A stretch of 64,000 nt of DNA from JBPOFY01 sp051252415 (GTDB lineage: Bacteria > Verrucomicrobiota > Verrucomicrobiia > Opitutales > Coraliomargaritaceae): positions 1 to 64,000 of the forward strand of contig JBPOGA010000010.1 of NCBI GenBank assembly GCA_051252415.1, written 5' to 3'. The notes beneath the pieces are model-generated. The model was not told the origin of the DNA, did no database searches, and saw only the letters and a list, made by a program, of their open reading frames with translations. Shown here piece after piece: positions 34,604 through 43,991 of the stretch. Each line of letters opens with the position of its first letter. The first letter of the stretch is position 1. The position numbers and the translations under genes are program-made.

Positions 34604-36475
34604 ATGAGCACACAAGCACCAGAACGCCACGAGTTCCAAGCAGAGGTCAAACAGGTCCTCGATATCGTTGTCCACTCGCTATACACCGACAAAGAGATCT
34701 TTGTTCGCGAGCTGATCTCCAACGCATCGGACGCCACTGAGAAACTCCGCCACAATCAACTCACTGAGTCCGATGTCTTCGACGACGGGCTTGAGCTTGA
34801 AGTCCAAGTCACTACTGACGAGGAAGCAGGCACGATCACGATCCAAGATTTCGGTATCGGCATGACGCACGATGAGCTGATCGAAAACCTCGGCACGATT
34901 GCACACTCTGGCTCAAAAGCTTTCCTCAATGCCTTGAAAGAAAGCGGCGAGCGTAATGACAATTTGATCGGCCAGTTCGGTGTCGGTTTCTACTCCGTAT
35001 TCATGGTTGCGAACTCTGTGAAGGTTTACACCCGCACATGGCAAACCGAGGGCGAAAGCTACTGCTGGTCAAGCGACGGCTCAGGTGCCTACGAAATCGA
35101 AACGGTCGAGGGTGAACGCCGCGGCACACGCATCGAAATTTCCCTGAAAGACGAATACAAAGATTTCGCCAAGAAGGACCGGATCGAAGAGATCATTAAG
35201 AAATACTCCACTTTCGTGCAGTTCCCAGTGAAGGTTGAAGGCGAAGTCCTCAATACTGTTCAAGCGATCTGGCTCAAGAATAAGAACGATGTCACTGAGG
35301 AGGAATACAAAGAGTTCTACAAGTTCCAAGCGAACGCGTTCGACGATCCTCGTTTCTGGCTACACTTCTCAGCTGACGCACCTCTTGAGATCAACGCACT
35401 CCTTTTTGCGCCTACTGAAAACATGGAAGGCTTTGGATTTGGCCGCATGGAGCCAGGCGTTTCGCTCTACTGCCGCAAGGTACTGATCGACAGCGAGCCA
35501 AAGAATCTCCTTCCAGACTGGTTGCGCTTTGTGCGTGGTGTGGTGGATAGTGCAGACTTGCCGCTGAATATTTCTCGCGAGTCTATGCAGGACAGCTCGC
35601 TGATCCAAAAGCTCAACAAAGTCATTACAAAGCGCTTCCTCAAACTCCTTGAGGAAAAAGCAAAGAAAGAGCCCGAAGTATATGATGACTTCTGGGGCAA
35701 GTTCGGCCTGTTCCTAAAGGAAGGTGTCACTACGGACCACACACACCGCGATCACCTCCTCAAGCTCTTGCGCTACGAATCTTCGTATACAGAAGATGGC
35801 ACAACGACAAGCCTTGCGGATTACCTTTCACGTGCACCTGAAGGCCAGAAGGAGATTTACTACCTTTCTGGAGCTAATCGTGCTGCGATTGAAAGCGGTC
35901 CATACATGGAAGCTTTTAAGGCTCGGAACATCGAAGTGATCTATACTTTCGAGCCAATCGATGAGTTTGTGATGAACCACGCACGTGCATTCGAAGAAAA
36001 GAATTTTGTCTCTGCAGACACTGACGATATCGATCTTGATGCCATCTCTCCGGACACTGAAACGGAGAAGCCTGAGGCCTTGGATCAAAGCAGCAGCGAA
36101 GCGCTTTGCGCATTCGTAAAGGAAAAGCTCGGTGACGAAGTCAGCGAAGTGACTACAAGTGAGCGTCTCGTCGGCAGCCCTGCTATGATCGTAAACGCTG
36201 ACAAAGCAATGACGGCTCAAATGCGCAAGATGATGAAAGCGATGCAGCAACAAAGCGGCATGCCGAGCTCGGAACCGCCGGTAAAGTTACAAATCAACCC
36301 ACGCCACCCGCTCGTGAAAAACCTCGCGGGGTTGAGCGAAAGCGACGGCGAGCTCGCCAGCCTCATCAGTCAACAAATTCTCGATAACGCACGCGTTGCT
36401 GCCGGTCTCCTCGAAGATCCGTCTGCGATGCTCCAGCGTAACTATGAGATCTTAGAAAAGCTCAGCGCGAAGTAA
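34604..36475 (+). CDS. htpG: Chaperone HtpG (Hsp90)
   Basis: A 623-residue bacterial Hsp90. The N-terminal GHKL ATPase has ELISNASDA, DFGIGM, GTIAHSGSK and IGQFGVGFYS. The middle domain includes the catalytic-Arg region NISRESMQ, and the C-terminal dimerisation domain ends with a short tail. Family function is ATP-dependent folding of client proteins in the cytoplasm under stress. It is transcribed alone with a clear terminator. Confidence 0.97.
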   Translation: MSTQAPERHEFQAEVKQVLDIVVHSLYTDKEIFVRELISNASDATEKLRHNQLTESDVFDDGLELEVQVTTDEEAGTITIQDFGIGMTHDELIENLGTIAHSGSKAFLNALKESGERNDNLIGQFGVGFYSVFMVANSVKVYTRTWQTEGESYCWSSDGSGAYEIETVEGERRGTRIEISLKDEYKDFAKKDRIEEIIKKYSTFVQFPVKVEGEVLNTVQAIWLKNKNDVTEEEYKEFYKFQANAFDDPRFWLHFSADAPLEINALLFAPTENMEGFGFGRMEPGVSLYCRKVLIDSEPKNLLPDWLRFVRGVVDSADLPLNISRESMQDSSLIQKLNKVITKRFLKLLEEKAKKEPEVYDDFWGKFGLFLKEGVTTDHTHRDHLLKLLRYESSYTEDGTTTSLADYLSRAPEGQKEIYYLSGANRAAIESGPYMEAFKARNIEVIYTFEPIDEFVMNHARAFEEKNFVSADTDDIDLDAISPDTETEKPEALDQSSSEALCAFVKEKLGDEVSEVTTSERLVGSPAMIVNADKAMTAQMRKMMKAMQQQSGMPSSEPPVKLQINPRHPLVKNLAGLSESDGELASLISQQILDNARVAAGLLEDPSAMLQRNYEILEKLSAK

Positions 36476-36501
36476 GCGCGATCACAGATTCCATTCTCAC
36501 A

Positions 36502-36534
36502 AAGCCGTTCACTTAAGCAGTGAGCGGCTTTTTT
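36502..36534 (+). terminator. Terminator of htpG
   Basis: AAGCCG-T-TCACT and AGTGA-G-CGGCTT pair around TAAGC and are followed by six T. Confidence 0.85.
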
Positions 36535-36585
36535 GATTCATCGTCGATTATACCGTTTTTTCAAAAGTATGACCTAATTGAAACT

Positions 36586-36659
36586 GGTAGGGACGGCTGC
36601 CCTCAACCGTCCGGATTACTTGTGCAAAGCTCGGACGCTTGAGGGCAAGCGTCCCTACC
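36586..36659. repeat. REP-like inverted repeat
   Basis: GGTAGGGACG (36586) and CGTCCCTACC (ending 36659) are exact inverted ends; inner arms GGCTGCCCTCAA and TTGAGGGCAAGC continue the pairing. Confidence 0.8.
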
Positions 36660-36816
36660 GAAGCGGACAAACTTGATTCAAATTGGTATTACAGGAAAAC
36701 GCATTGATACCCTACTCGAGTATACTGCAATTAAATAGGTATTCATATAGGGTGCGCTCGGCGAGCGCACGGCTACCATTCCCCCACCAGATCAAACATT
36801 TTAGACCTTGCTGATT

Positions 36817-36848
36817 GCCACGCGCTCCCTTCGGGAAGCACGTGCTAC
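36817..36848. repeat. REP-like element (CACGTGCTTCCC type)
   Basis: This is the inverted orientation of the element at 33827-33858, ending in GTGCTAC. It lies between htpG and the lipoprotein gene. Confidence 0.8.
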
Positions 36849-36874
36849 TAGTCCACTCGAACTACACAGGCACG

Positions 36875-36907
36875 AAAAAACCGCCCTTCTATTGAAGAGC
36901 GGTTTTT
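36875..36907 (-). terminator. Terminator of the lipoprotein gene
   Basis: AAAAAACCGC and GCGGTTTTT pair around an inner CTTC-TATT-GAAG stem. It lies 22 bases after the stop of the minus-strand gene. Confidence 0.75.
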
Positions 36908-36928
36908 GAAATTGAATAAACAAGATTA

Positions 36929-37141
36929 TTATTCGCGATAGCCTTCGATCGAACCAGCCTTGTAGCGCTCCATGAGGAGACCAGAACCAGTAGAACCTTC
37001 GTAAGCTGTCTTCGCCGTTCCAGTAGATGCCGCTGGCGCTTGCTCAGCAGGTGCAGATTCTGTGGACGCTGTCTTGTTCGATGCGCAACCAGTGAAGATC
37101 AGCGCAGCAGCGAAAAGAGATATTATGTATGTTAGTTTCAT
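36929..37141 (-). CDS. Small lipoprotein
   Basis: A 70-residue protein with a type II signal sequence (IISLFAAALIFTGC, lipobox FTGC, Cys19). A short Ala/Ser/Thr/Glu/Pro-rich linker and a C-terminal tail (LLMERYKAGSIEGYRE) follow. It is expected to be anchored to a membrane by its lipidated Cys. No conserved domain is recognised. Confidence 0.8.
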   Translation of the reverse strand: MKLTYIISLFAAALIFTGCASNKTASTESAPAEQAPAASTGTAKTAYEGSTGSGLLMERYKAGSIEGYRE

Positions 37142-37326
37142 GATATATTTTGATGAGTCATTTCCAGTTTTACCATTTTTTAAACAGAATGCAACCTTCT
37201 TGCGTTAGTTTGTAGGTAATCCTGACATAAGCGACACTTATTGTTAAATCTGTAGATAGATGGCCCGTCACGCTTGCCAAACTGTTTAATTATGGGAACA
37301 TTTGGGCTTTATTAACGGATTATATC

Positions 37327-39501
37327 GTGCCAGCTCGCAAAAAAACCACCTCACGCTACCCATATTTCAACCGTGAACTCAGTTGGCTTGCCTTCAATCG
37401 CCGTGTGCTTGAGCAGGCCGAGTCGAATGACTATCCGATCTTAGAGCGGATGAAGTTCCTTGCATTTGTAAGCTCAAATTTGGACGAATTCTTCGAAATT
37501 CGCGTGGCGGGGCTTATGCAACAGATAAAATCTGGTGTGATCGAACGCGGCCCTGATGGCCTTGGCCCCAAAGAACAATTACGCCGCATTCAAAGTGTGG
37601 CTAAGCGCCTAGTCGCGGATCAATTAAATTGTTGGGAAAAGCAAGTCGTTCCAGGCCTCAAAAAAGCAAATGTGCTTTTTCAAAGCTACGATCAACTCAC
37701 TAGAAACGAAAAGAAATGGGTCACCACATATTTTGAGGAGCAAGTATTTCCGGTGCTCACACCACTGGCGATCGATCCTGCGCACCCATTCCCACAACTT
37801 ACAAATAAGGCACTCTATATTCTAGCATCCATTGATGATCCAGAAACCCGGATCATCGAGAGTATGATGGCGATCATACCCGTGCCTCGCATACTACCGC
37901 GCGTCGTAAAAATCGGCGTGCCTCGTCGTGGGAAGCCAGAGGTCTATATATTCCTCAGTGATATCATTCAAAAGTATATCAAGTCGCTTTTTCCTGGATA
38001 CAAGGTGAGCTCGGCGGTGCCTTTTCGCATCACACGTAACAGCGACCTCTACTTTGATGATGAAGAAGTTGAGAACCTTCTCAAAACAATCGAAGAAGAG
38101 TTGATGAATGTAAATAAGGGCGCAGCTGTGCGTCTTGAAATTGGCCATGGTGCCGACCCCATTCTAGTTGAAGAACTACTTGAATCTCTGAATTTACAAA
38201 AGGAACACGTCTTCGTAAACAGTGGCCCGATTAATCCAATGAGGTTAATGAAAGCCTACGATTTGATCGATCGACCTGACCTCAAGTTTGCGCCAGCAGT
38301 GCCCTATCATTCAAATAAGTTCGAGCATGCGGATCAGATCTTTGACCGCATACTTGAGGGTGATATCATGCTGCACCAGCCATATGACACGTTCCAACCT
38401 TTTATAGAATTCATTAATCAGGCGGCGCACGACCCACAGGTATTTGCGATCAAACAAACACTCTATCGAACTTCTGGCGATTCACCGATTGTTGCGGCGT
38501 TGATTGAAGCATCACGACGCGGCAAGCAAGTCACTGTGCTTGTAGAAATTAAAGCCCGTTTTGATGAAGCAAATAATATTCAATGGGCGCGACGCCTCGA
38601 AGATGTTGGCGTGCATGTGGTTTACGGACTCGTTGGCCTAAAGACACACTGTAAAACCTGCCTAGTGGTTCGTCGTGAAGGAGATAAACTACGTCGCTAC
38701 TGCCATCTGGGAACCGGCAACTACAATCATAAGACCGCCGGTCTCTACACAGATATTAGCCTCTTTACCGCCAAAAAAGAAATCACCGAGGAAGTCGCCG
38801 GTCTCTTCAATACACTGACTGGGTTTGCCCTGACCCCCGTGTTCAAAAAGCTTCTGGTCGCACCCTTCACGCTACATTCTCGTATTCAAAAATACATTAA
38901 AGCTGAAATAAAGAATGCCAAGGCGGGCAAGCCAGCACGTATTATCGCGCAAACAAACAGCCTCGTGGATCAAGCGACGATAGACAATTTATACCGCGCT
39001 TCCCAAGCCGGAGTAAAAATTGATCTCATTGTGCGAGGCATATGTAATCTCGTCCCAAATATGAAAGGCGTGAGTGAGAATATCCGTGTCCGCAGTATTC
39101 TAGGTCGTTATCTAGAACACAGCCGTATCTTTTATTTTGAAAACACCGGACAACCACTCGTCTACGCCGGCAGTGCTGACTGGATGCCTCGTAATTTTTA
39201 TCGCCGCATCGAAGCCGTCTTTCCTGTTGAAGAACCAGAGTTGAAAAACCGTCTTATCGATATTCTCGAAACGTATTTAAATGACACAAAGAATGCACGT
39301 ATCCTAAGAGCCAACGGCACCTATCACAAGCTGCCTATAAGACGGAGTCAGCCACCACTTGTTTGCGCACAAGATATTTTTGCCGAAACCGCCCGTGCCA
39401 AAAAGAAACGCGATGAGAAAGACCGCAAAGAAGAAACAAAGATCGCTCCGCACACACCACTCACCCGTGAGAATACCGACGACAAAGACGCAGAGGACTA
39501 G
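37327..39501 (+). CDS. ppk1: Polyphosphate kinase Ppk1
   Basis: A 724-residue protein (GTG start) with the four Ppk1 domains. It has YFNRELSWLAFNRRVLEQA at the N-terminus, the nucleotide-proximal region IKQTLYRTSG, the catalytic-His segment CHLGTGNYNHKTAGLYTD and the second conserved His segment LEHSRIFYF, then SADWMPRNFYRR. The enzyme makes long-chain polyphosphate from ATP. A Lys/Glu-rich tail of about 40 residues extends beyond the usual end. Confidence 0.97.
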   Translation: MPARKKTTSRYPYFNRELSWLAFNRRVLEQAESNDYPILERMKFLAFVSSNLDEFFEIRVAGLMQQIKSGVIERGPDGLGPKEQLRRIQSVAKRLVADQLNCWEKQVVPGLKKANVLFQSYDQLTRNEKKWVTTYFEEQVFPVLTPLAIDPAHPFPQLTNKALYILASIDDPETRIIESMMAIIPVPRILPRVVKIGVPRRGKPEVYIFLSDIIQKYIKSLFPGYKVSSAVPFRITRNSDLYFDDEEVENLLKTIEEELMNVNKGAAVRLEIGHGADPILVEELLESLNLQKEHVFVNSGPINPMRLMKAYDLIDRPDLKFAPAVPYHSNKFEHADQIFDRILEGDIMLHQPYDTFQPFIEFINQAAHDPQVFAIKQTLYRTSGDSPIVAALIEASRRGKQVTVLVEIKARFDEANNIQWARRLEDVGVHVVYGLVGLKTHCKTCLVVRREGDKLRRYCHLGTGNYNHKTAGLYTDISLFTAKKEITEEVAGLFNTLTGFALTPVFKKLLVAPFTLHSRIQKYIKAEIKNAKAGKPARIIAQTNSLVDQATIDNLYRASQAGVKIDLIVRGICNLVPNMKGVSENIRVRSILGRYLEHSRIFYFENTGQPLVYAGSADWMPRNFYRRIEAVFPVEEPELKNRLIDILETYLNDTKNARILRANGTYHKLPIRRSQPPLVCAQDIFAETARAKKKRDEKDRKEETKIAPHTPLTRENTDDKDAED

Positions 39502-39525
39502 CCCAGGTCACTAACTTCCAAATCA

Positions 39526-40551
39526 GTGTCTGCCAAAAAAACAACGGCTCGAAAGTCTGCGCGTGTCTCTCAGAAACAAGCATCAAGTATACACCCTCTG
39601 GGGAAATTATTTTTTGTCGTTTGCGCGATAATGGTGGTCGGTTTTTTGATACTAATCTTCACCCAAGGAGTTAGAGAACCCAAACCACCACTAGGAAGAC
39701 CGATCTCTGGAAACACAGAATTGCAAATAGCACTCTCCCGCGAGGGATTTTCTCCGGGATCCATTGACGGTAAATTGGGCGGGCAAACCAAACAGGCCCT
39801 CGCCGCTTACCAACAAGCTAATGGACTAGATGAAACAGGTGTCTTTGACGAAACGACCGCAGGAAAACTTCGAATATTTGATCCCGTATTTGCTCAAATC
39901 GAGCTCGCTCAGCGAGACTTCAACAAAGTCGCACCTAAGCCTCAAAGCTGGATCGAACGCGGCCAAGTCGATGCGATGCACTATAACTCAATCTTGGAGA
40001 TGGTTGCCGAACATGCCCAGACAGATCCCGACTTCGTAAAGGCTCTGAACCCATCATTGAATTGGCATGCACTCCGATCAGGTGACCGCATAACAGTTCC
40101 CCATTTACCACCTTTCCGAATAAAGACAGAAATACAATACGTGCGCATACAACTCTCTTCACGCACGCTTCAAGCCTTCGACGGCAATGATCAACTTCGA
40201 TTCCACTGCCCTGTCAGCATTGCACGACGTGTCGACAAACGCCCAAGTGGGCAATTAGCCGTAAAGGTATTAGTCGAAGATCCAAATTACACGTTCAACC
40301 CAGCGATCTTATCAACCACCGCTGCCCGTGAAGGAATCACTCAAAAGTTCATCATACAACCGGGACCCAATAATCCAGTAGGTTCTGTCTGGATTGGGCT
40401 CAACTTACCCAGTTATGGAATGCATGGCACGCCAGAACCCGAAAAAGTCGGCCGAACCGAATCTAGCGGTTGCTTCCGACTCGCCAATTGGAACGCGAAG
40501 ACACTGGTGAAAGCGGTATGGGGCGGCATGCCCGTTCATGTAGACCCATAA
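39526..40551 (+). CDS. L,D-transpeptidase (YkuD) with peptidoglycan-binding and LysM-like domains
   Basis: A 341-residue protein (GTG start). In order it has a membrane anchor (about 27-47), a PG_binding_1 domain (LQIALSREGFSPGSIDGKLG, then TKQALAAYQQ), a LysM-like segment ending GDRITVPHL, and a YkuD catalytic domain with HGTPEPEKVG and SSGCFRLANW (His, Ser-x-Gly-Cys-x-Arg). The catalytic Cys is present. Family role is cell-wall 3-3 cross-linking or lipoprotein attachment. It lies 24 bases after ppk1. Confidence 0.92.
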   Translation: MSAKKTTARKSARVSQKQASSIHPLGKLFFVVCAIMVVGFLILIFTQGVREPKPPLGRPISGNTELQIALSREGFSPGSIDGKLGGQTKQALAAYQQANGLDETGVFDETTAGKLRIFDPVFAQIELAQRDFNKVAPKPQSWIERGQVDAMHYNSILEMVAEHAQTDPDFVKALNPSLNWHALRSGDRITVPHLPPFRIKTEIQYVRIQLSSRTLQAFDGNDQLRFHCPVSIARRVDKRPSGQLAVKVLVEDPNYTFNPAILSTTAAREGITQKFIIQPGPNNPVGSVWIGLNLPSYGMHGTPEPEKVGRTESSGCFRLANWNAKTLVKAVWGGMPVHVDP

Positions 40552-40555
40552 TACA

Positions 40556-41074
40556 CTATTTACGGTGAGCTTGGTGTAGCTCCATCTTATATTGTAGTTC
40601 GTTGATGTCTATCTCCAAGGTCCTGATCTCATGCAGCACATGCCCTCTTTCAACTGCAGTTGTCTTAGTGCGATATTTAGCAATTAGAAGCTCCAATTGA
40701 ACGTTAAATTCATCCATTTGCTCCTGCATTCCCGTATAGTGTAGATTAGACACTTCGCTCTCAGAAGATGTAAATCCGCCACCCATATATTGAGATTGAA
40801 CCATCTTGCCATTCGTTGTCTTGGGTAAAAAAGCAAGCTTCACATTTGAAACTACATCCAACTTAGCCATCGGAAAATCAAACACTTGGCCTCCTCCCGC
40901 TTTTTGGAACTGAACATTACGATCACTACGACCGACAATGGTAACTGACAAGGCTTCACCATCCACATTAGTCAAAGTCATATTAATGGGATAGTCGCCA
41001 AGTCGAACACGTAGAACTACGAGACACACGCCTATAACGATGACGAAGAATATTACAATTTTAAGAACTTTCAT
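40556..41074 (-). CDS. Membrane-anchored protein, downstream paralogue of a tandem pair
   Basis: A 172-residue protein from the ATG at 41074 (MKVLKIVIFF); a start at 41095 would overlap the neighbour. One N-terminal membrane span (about 4-22) is followed by a beta-rich segment YPINMTLTNVDGEALSVTI. A C-terminal helical region (ELLIAKYRTKT, then HEIRTLEIDINELQYK) follows. It aligns with the upstream neighbour over its whole length. Function unknown. Confidence 0.72.
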   Translation of the reverse strand: MKVLKIVIFFVIVIGVCLVVLRVRLGDYPINMTLTNVDGEALSVTIVGRSDRNVQFQKAGGGQVFDFPMAKLDVVSNVKLAFLPKTTNGKMVQSQYMGGGFTSSESEVSNLHYTGMQEQMDEFNVQLELLIAKYRTKTTAVERGHVLHEIRTLEIDINELQYKMELHQAHRK

Positions 41075-41078
41075 GAAT

Positions 41079-41639
41079 TTAGTTCCGCTCTGCAATTTTT
41101 GCTACCAGACTATTTTTATCTCGCTGTAGGTCTTCAAGCTTACGAGCAATTGTGCGTTTTGCAGTTTTACTATCGGTCTGCCCAAATTCTAAATGTAATG
41201 CTACGACTTTTTCATCAATACGGCGAATGGCTTCTCTGAGTTGCTCGACATACGCATCGCCGAACTCTATTCCCTTCTCCCCGATATGCTCACCGGCATC
41301 GACTAATCCATAATTTGGGAAGTTTTCAATTAACTGCTTAGAGGCAGTCACCAATTCTGCGATGGGATACACAAAGCGTTGCTGATCAGTATGTCGATCG
41401 AACTGAATATGTGTGTCGTTTCGAGCGATCAATTTTATAGATAGTTCACGGCCGTCGATACTTTCGATCTCAACATCCATCGGATAGCTATAAACAACCT
41501 TTTCGACTGCCTCTTCTATTACAGGTTCAACTGAATCAGAATCACTTAGCCACTCACCAGCACGCCATTTCTCATACAAGGTCATGCCAACGAAGCCTGC
41601 GATTCCTAAAAAAACGATACTTAACAAAAAATTTCTCAT
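41079..41639 (-). CDS. Membrane-anchored protein, upstream paralogue of a tandem pair
   Basis: A 186-residue protein with an N-terminal span (about 4-20), then YPMDVEIESIDGRELSIKLI followed by RNDTHIQFDR and a YPIAEL turn. The C-terminal coiled-coil-like part is DEKVVALHLEFG. It shares this plan and many positions with the protein encoded four bases downstream, so the pair arose by tandem duplication and is co-transcribed. Confidence 0.72.
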   Translation of the reverse strand: MRNFLLSIVFLGIAGFVGMTLYEKWRAGEWLSDSDSVEPVIEEAVEKVVYSYPMDVEIESIDGRELSIKLIARNDTHIQFDRHTDQQRFVYPIAELVTASKQLIENFPNYGLVDAGEHIGEKGIEFGDAYVEQLREAIRRIDEKVVALHLEFGQTDSKTAKRTIARKLEDLQRDKNSLVAKIAERN

Positions 41640-41732
41640 TGGGCGTTAGCAAATCTAAATAATCTAGTTTAGAACAGACAAAAATAAATCTTCAGTTGTC
41701 ATCGTTCGCGTACTTGCGCAAAAAACATCACA

Positions 41733-42569
41733 ATGGAAACCAAAGATTTAAAACTCGAACTAATTGATATTTATGGCGGCACGCAGGCTCGTGTCGCAAC
41801 AAACGACGAAGCCATTGGTAGTTATGCAGATGCGATGCTTGAAGGCGCACAATTCCCAGCCATCATCGTCTATTATGACGGTGCAAAATACTGGCTCGCT
41901 GATGGCTTTCATCGTTTTCTCGCGGCACAACGCAATGAAGCAGAAACGATACGCGCAGAAGTTCATTCAGGCGCCCGCACCGAGGCACTCAAACATGCAC
42001 TAGGCGCGAATTCTACAAATGGCATCTACCGTTCCAGTGCCGATAAACGCAACGCTGTCGAAATCGCACTCGAAGAATGGCCCAATATGTCAAACAGCGT
42101 CATCGCTGAGATGTGCAGAGTCTCACACGATCTCGTTCGACGTTGCCGCTTGGAAATGGAGAAAGAGAACCGTATTGAAAGCCCGAAGCATGTAACTGGT
42201 AAAGACGGCAAACAATACCCTTCCGGTATCGAACGCCAGGCGCGTGGCGAAAGTCGTGCACCCAAAGATGACGGCTCCAGCAGCTCTGGAGGCGGAAGCG
42301 GTTTTGGCGGTGGCGGCAAAGGAAAAGGTGAATTTGGCGCACCTGGTGGGAGTAATGCTGAAATCGAGGCCGACGCTCGTAAAATGATTCGCGAAGGTGA
42401 AATCAAGCACTCCGAACTCGATAAGCTAGTCAGTGCAACTGCCCTAGACTACGCAGATACCGCAATCAATGTGCTCGATCGAATGAAAACTGAAGATCCA
42501 CGACGTATGGAAGCAATCTCACGTATTGAACGCTGGCTAGAGCGTCAAAAGACCGCCACAGTGTCGTGA
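41733..42569 (+). CDS. ParB/Srx-fold protein with central Gly/Ser-rich linker
   Basis: A 278-residue protein. Residues about 8-95 form a ParB N-terminal (ParB/sulfiredoxin) fold: LIDIYGGTQAR, then WLADGFHRFLAAQ in the place of the CTP-binding GERR motif. A helix-turn-helix follows (NSVIAEMCRVSHDLVRRCR, about 118-136), then TGKDGKQYP, a Gly-rich linker (about 180-210) and an acidic helical end. It is not the chromosomal ParB: no parA is adjacent. A regulatory or DNA-binding role is likely. Confidence 0.75.
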   Translation: METKDLKLELIDIYGGTQARVATNDEAIGSYADAMLEGAQFPAIIVYYDGAKYWLADGFHRFLAAQRNEAETIRAEVHSGARTEALKHALGANSTNGIYRSSADKRNAVEIALEEWPNMSNSVIAEMCRVSHDLVRRCRLEMEKENRIESPKHVTGKDGKQYPSGIERQARGESRAPKDDGSSSSGGGSGFGGGGKGKGEFGAPGGSNAEIEADARKMIREGEIKHSELDKLVSATALDYADTAINVLDRMKTEDPRRMEAISRIERWLERQKTATVS

Positions 42570-42586
42570 AATAGCTCTTAAACTAA

Positions 42587-43408
42587 ATGCCTCTTATTTC
42601 CTCGTCTAGCTGGATTACCCGTATGGTTTTCAATGTATCCATATTACTACTCGTCACATTCACCGTTCTCTATCTCGGGGGAATCGTTTTTGCCTACACG
42701 CAAGCTCACGGAATGATCTTCCCTAAAGTAGAGGCCAGCTACCAAGACTCCGCAGGAATCATCAAATTGGACACGAGTGACGGTGAACGGATCAGCGCCT
42801 ATCATCTAAAAAGCGAATCTAGCCCGAAACTGCTGCTCTATAGCCATGGTAATGGCGAAGACATTGGTCATGCCCGCCCACTCTTGGAGGCCATCCATGA
42901 GCGTGGCTACTCAGTCTTCGCCTATGATTATCCAGGCTATGGCACCAGCACAGGCACCCCCAGTGAATCTGGCGTATTCGCCGCCGCCGAGGCTGCTTAT
43001 CGATATGCGACAGAGACTCTCGGCTATAAGCCTGCCGACATCACCCTCTACGGGCGCTCTCTGGGCAGTGGTCCTTCTTGCTGGCTAGCAGAGCAGTATC
43101 CAGTTGGCGGGCTTATACTTGATGGTGCTTTCAGCTCAACATTTCGAGTGATGACGCACGTGCGCATCCTACCTTGGGATTATTTCAATAATATCGCCCG
43201 ACTCCCCAAAATTGACTGCCCAATGCTCGTCCTTCATGGCAAGCAAGACCGCACCGTGCCTTTTAGCCATGCAGTCAAAAACGCTCAAGTGGCTAAAGGC
43301 TCCGTCAAAACCCTCTGGCATGATACTGCGGGTCATAATGATTTAATTGAACAATTAGGCACGAAATATTGGGATACTGTTTTGCCATTTATTGGCCAAA
43401 CACTTTAG
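42587..43408 (+). CDS. Membrane-anchored alpha/beta hydrolase (BEM46/ABHD13-like)
   Basis: A 273-residue protein with an N-terminal span (about 14-36) and an alpha/beta hydrolase fold. It has LYSHGNGED (oxyanion region), nucleophile elbow GRSLGSG, Asp in LHGKQDRTVPF and His in TAGHNDL, so the triad is complete. Members hydrolyse esters or thioesters of uncertain identity. Confidence 0.88.
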   Translation: MPLISSSSWITRMVFNVSILLLVTFTVLYLGGIVFAYTQAHGMIFPKVEASYQDSAGIIKLDTSDGERISAYHLKSESSPKLLLYSHGNGEDIGHARPLLEAIHERGYSVFAYDYPGYGTSTGTPSESGVFAAAEAAYRYATETLGYKPADITLYGRSLGSGPSCWLAEQYPVGGLILDGAFSSTFRVMTHVRILPWDYFNNIARLPKIDCPMLVLHGKQDRTVPFSHAVKNAQVAKGSVKTLWHDTAGHNDLIEQLGTKYWDTVLPFIGQTL

Positions 43409-43416
43409 CTCCGAAT

Positions 43417-43986
43417 ATGTCACAACACGCACTGATCATTTTGCACCCCGGCTTCGAAGAAATCGAAACTGTCGTGCCCATTGATCTACTTTCGCGTGCG
43501 AATATCAAGGTTACTCAAGCAGCATTGGGAGACAATCGTTCGGTAGAGGGGCGAAGTGGGATCACGCTCCAAGCGACGCACGCTCTCGACGATGTGGCCG
43601 ATCAACTGTTTGATGTCGTCATTATCCCTGGAGGCCCGGGTATCATGCAGCTACGCAATCACGAGGTCATTTGTAATCTACTACAACGTCATTATGAAAA
43701 TGGTCGCCTCTGCGCTTGTATTTGCGCGGCACCACTCTTGTTAAAAGATGCGGGGCTACTCCATGACTCTAAATACACGGCACACTTCAGCACCTTGCAC
43801 GAACTACCCGATGCAGTTCCCCAAGCGACTGTAGCAGATGGACAATTGCTCACTTCTCAAGGCGCAGGAACCGCTACCGAATTCGCGCTAGCCTTAGTGC
43901 AGCATCTATGCGATTCAGAAACTGCGCATACAATCGCCGAGTCCATCTCCTGGCAGCACCCACTTCCGAATCATTCTAACGCCTAA
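43417..43986 (+). CDS. DJ-1/PfpI family protein
   Basis: A 189-residue protein from the ATG at 43417 (MSQHALIILHPGFEEIE); an upstream ATG at 43369 lies in the previous gene. The nucleophile-elbow Cys is in CACICAAPLLL at about 105, Glu in FEEIE, and G-A-G-T-A-T-E-F near the end. This fits the YajL/DJ-1 group of protective chaperone/deglycase-like proteins. It follows the hydrolase by eight bases. Confidence 0.9.
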   Translation: MSQHALIILHPGFEEIETVVPIDLLSRANIKVTQAALGDNRSVEGRSGITLQATHALDDVADQLFDVVIIPGGPGIMQLRNHEVICNLLQRHYENGRLCACICAAPLLLKDAGLLHDSKYTAHFSTLHELPDAVPQATVADGQLLTSQGAGTATEFALALVQHLCDSETAHTIAESISWQHPLPNHSNA

Positions 43987-43991
43987 GCACA

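Noticed and set aside
42026..42406. 126-codon minus-strand frame opposite the ParB-like gene
   Set aside because: Pro/Leu/Ser-rich antisense of the Gly/Ser-rich linker; no independent support.
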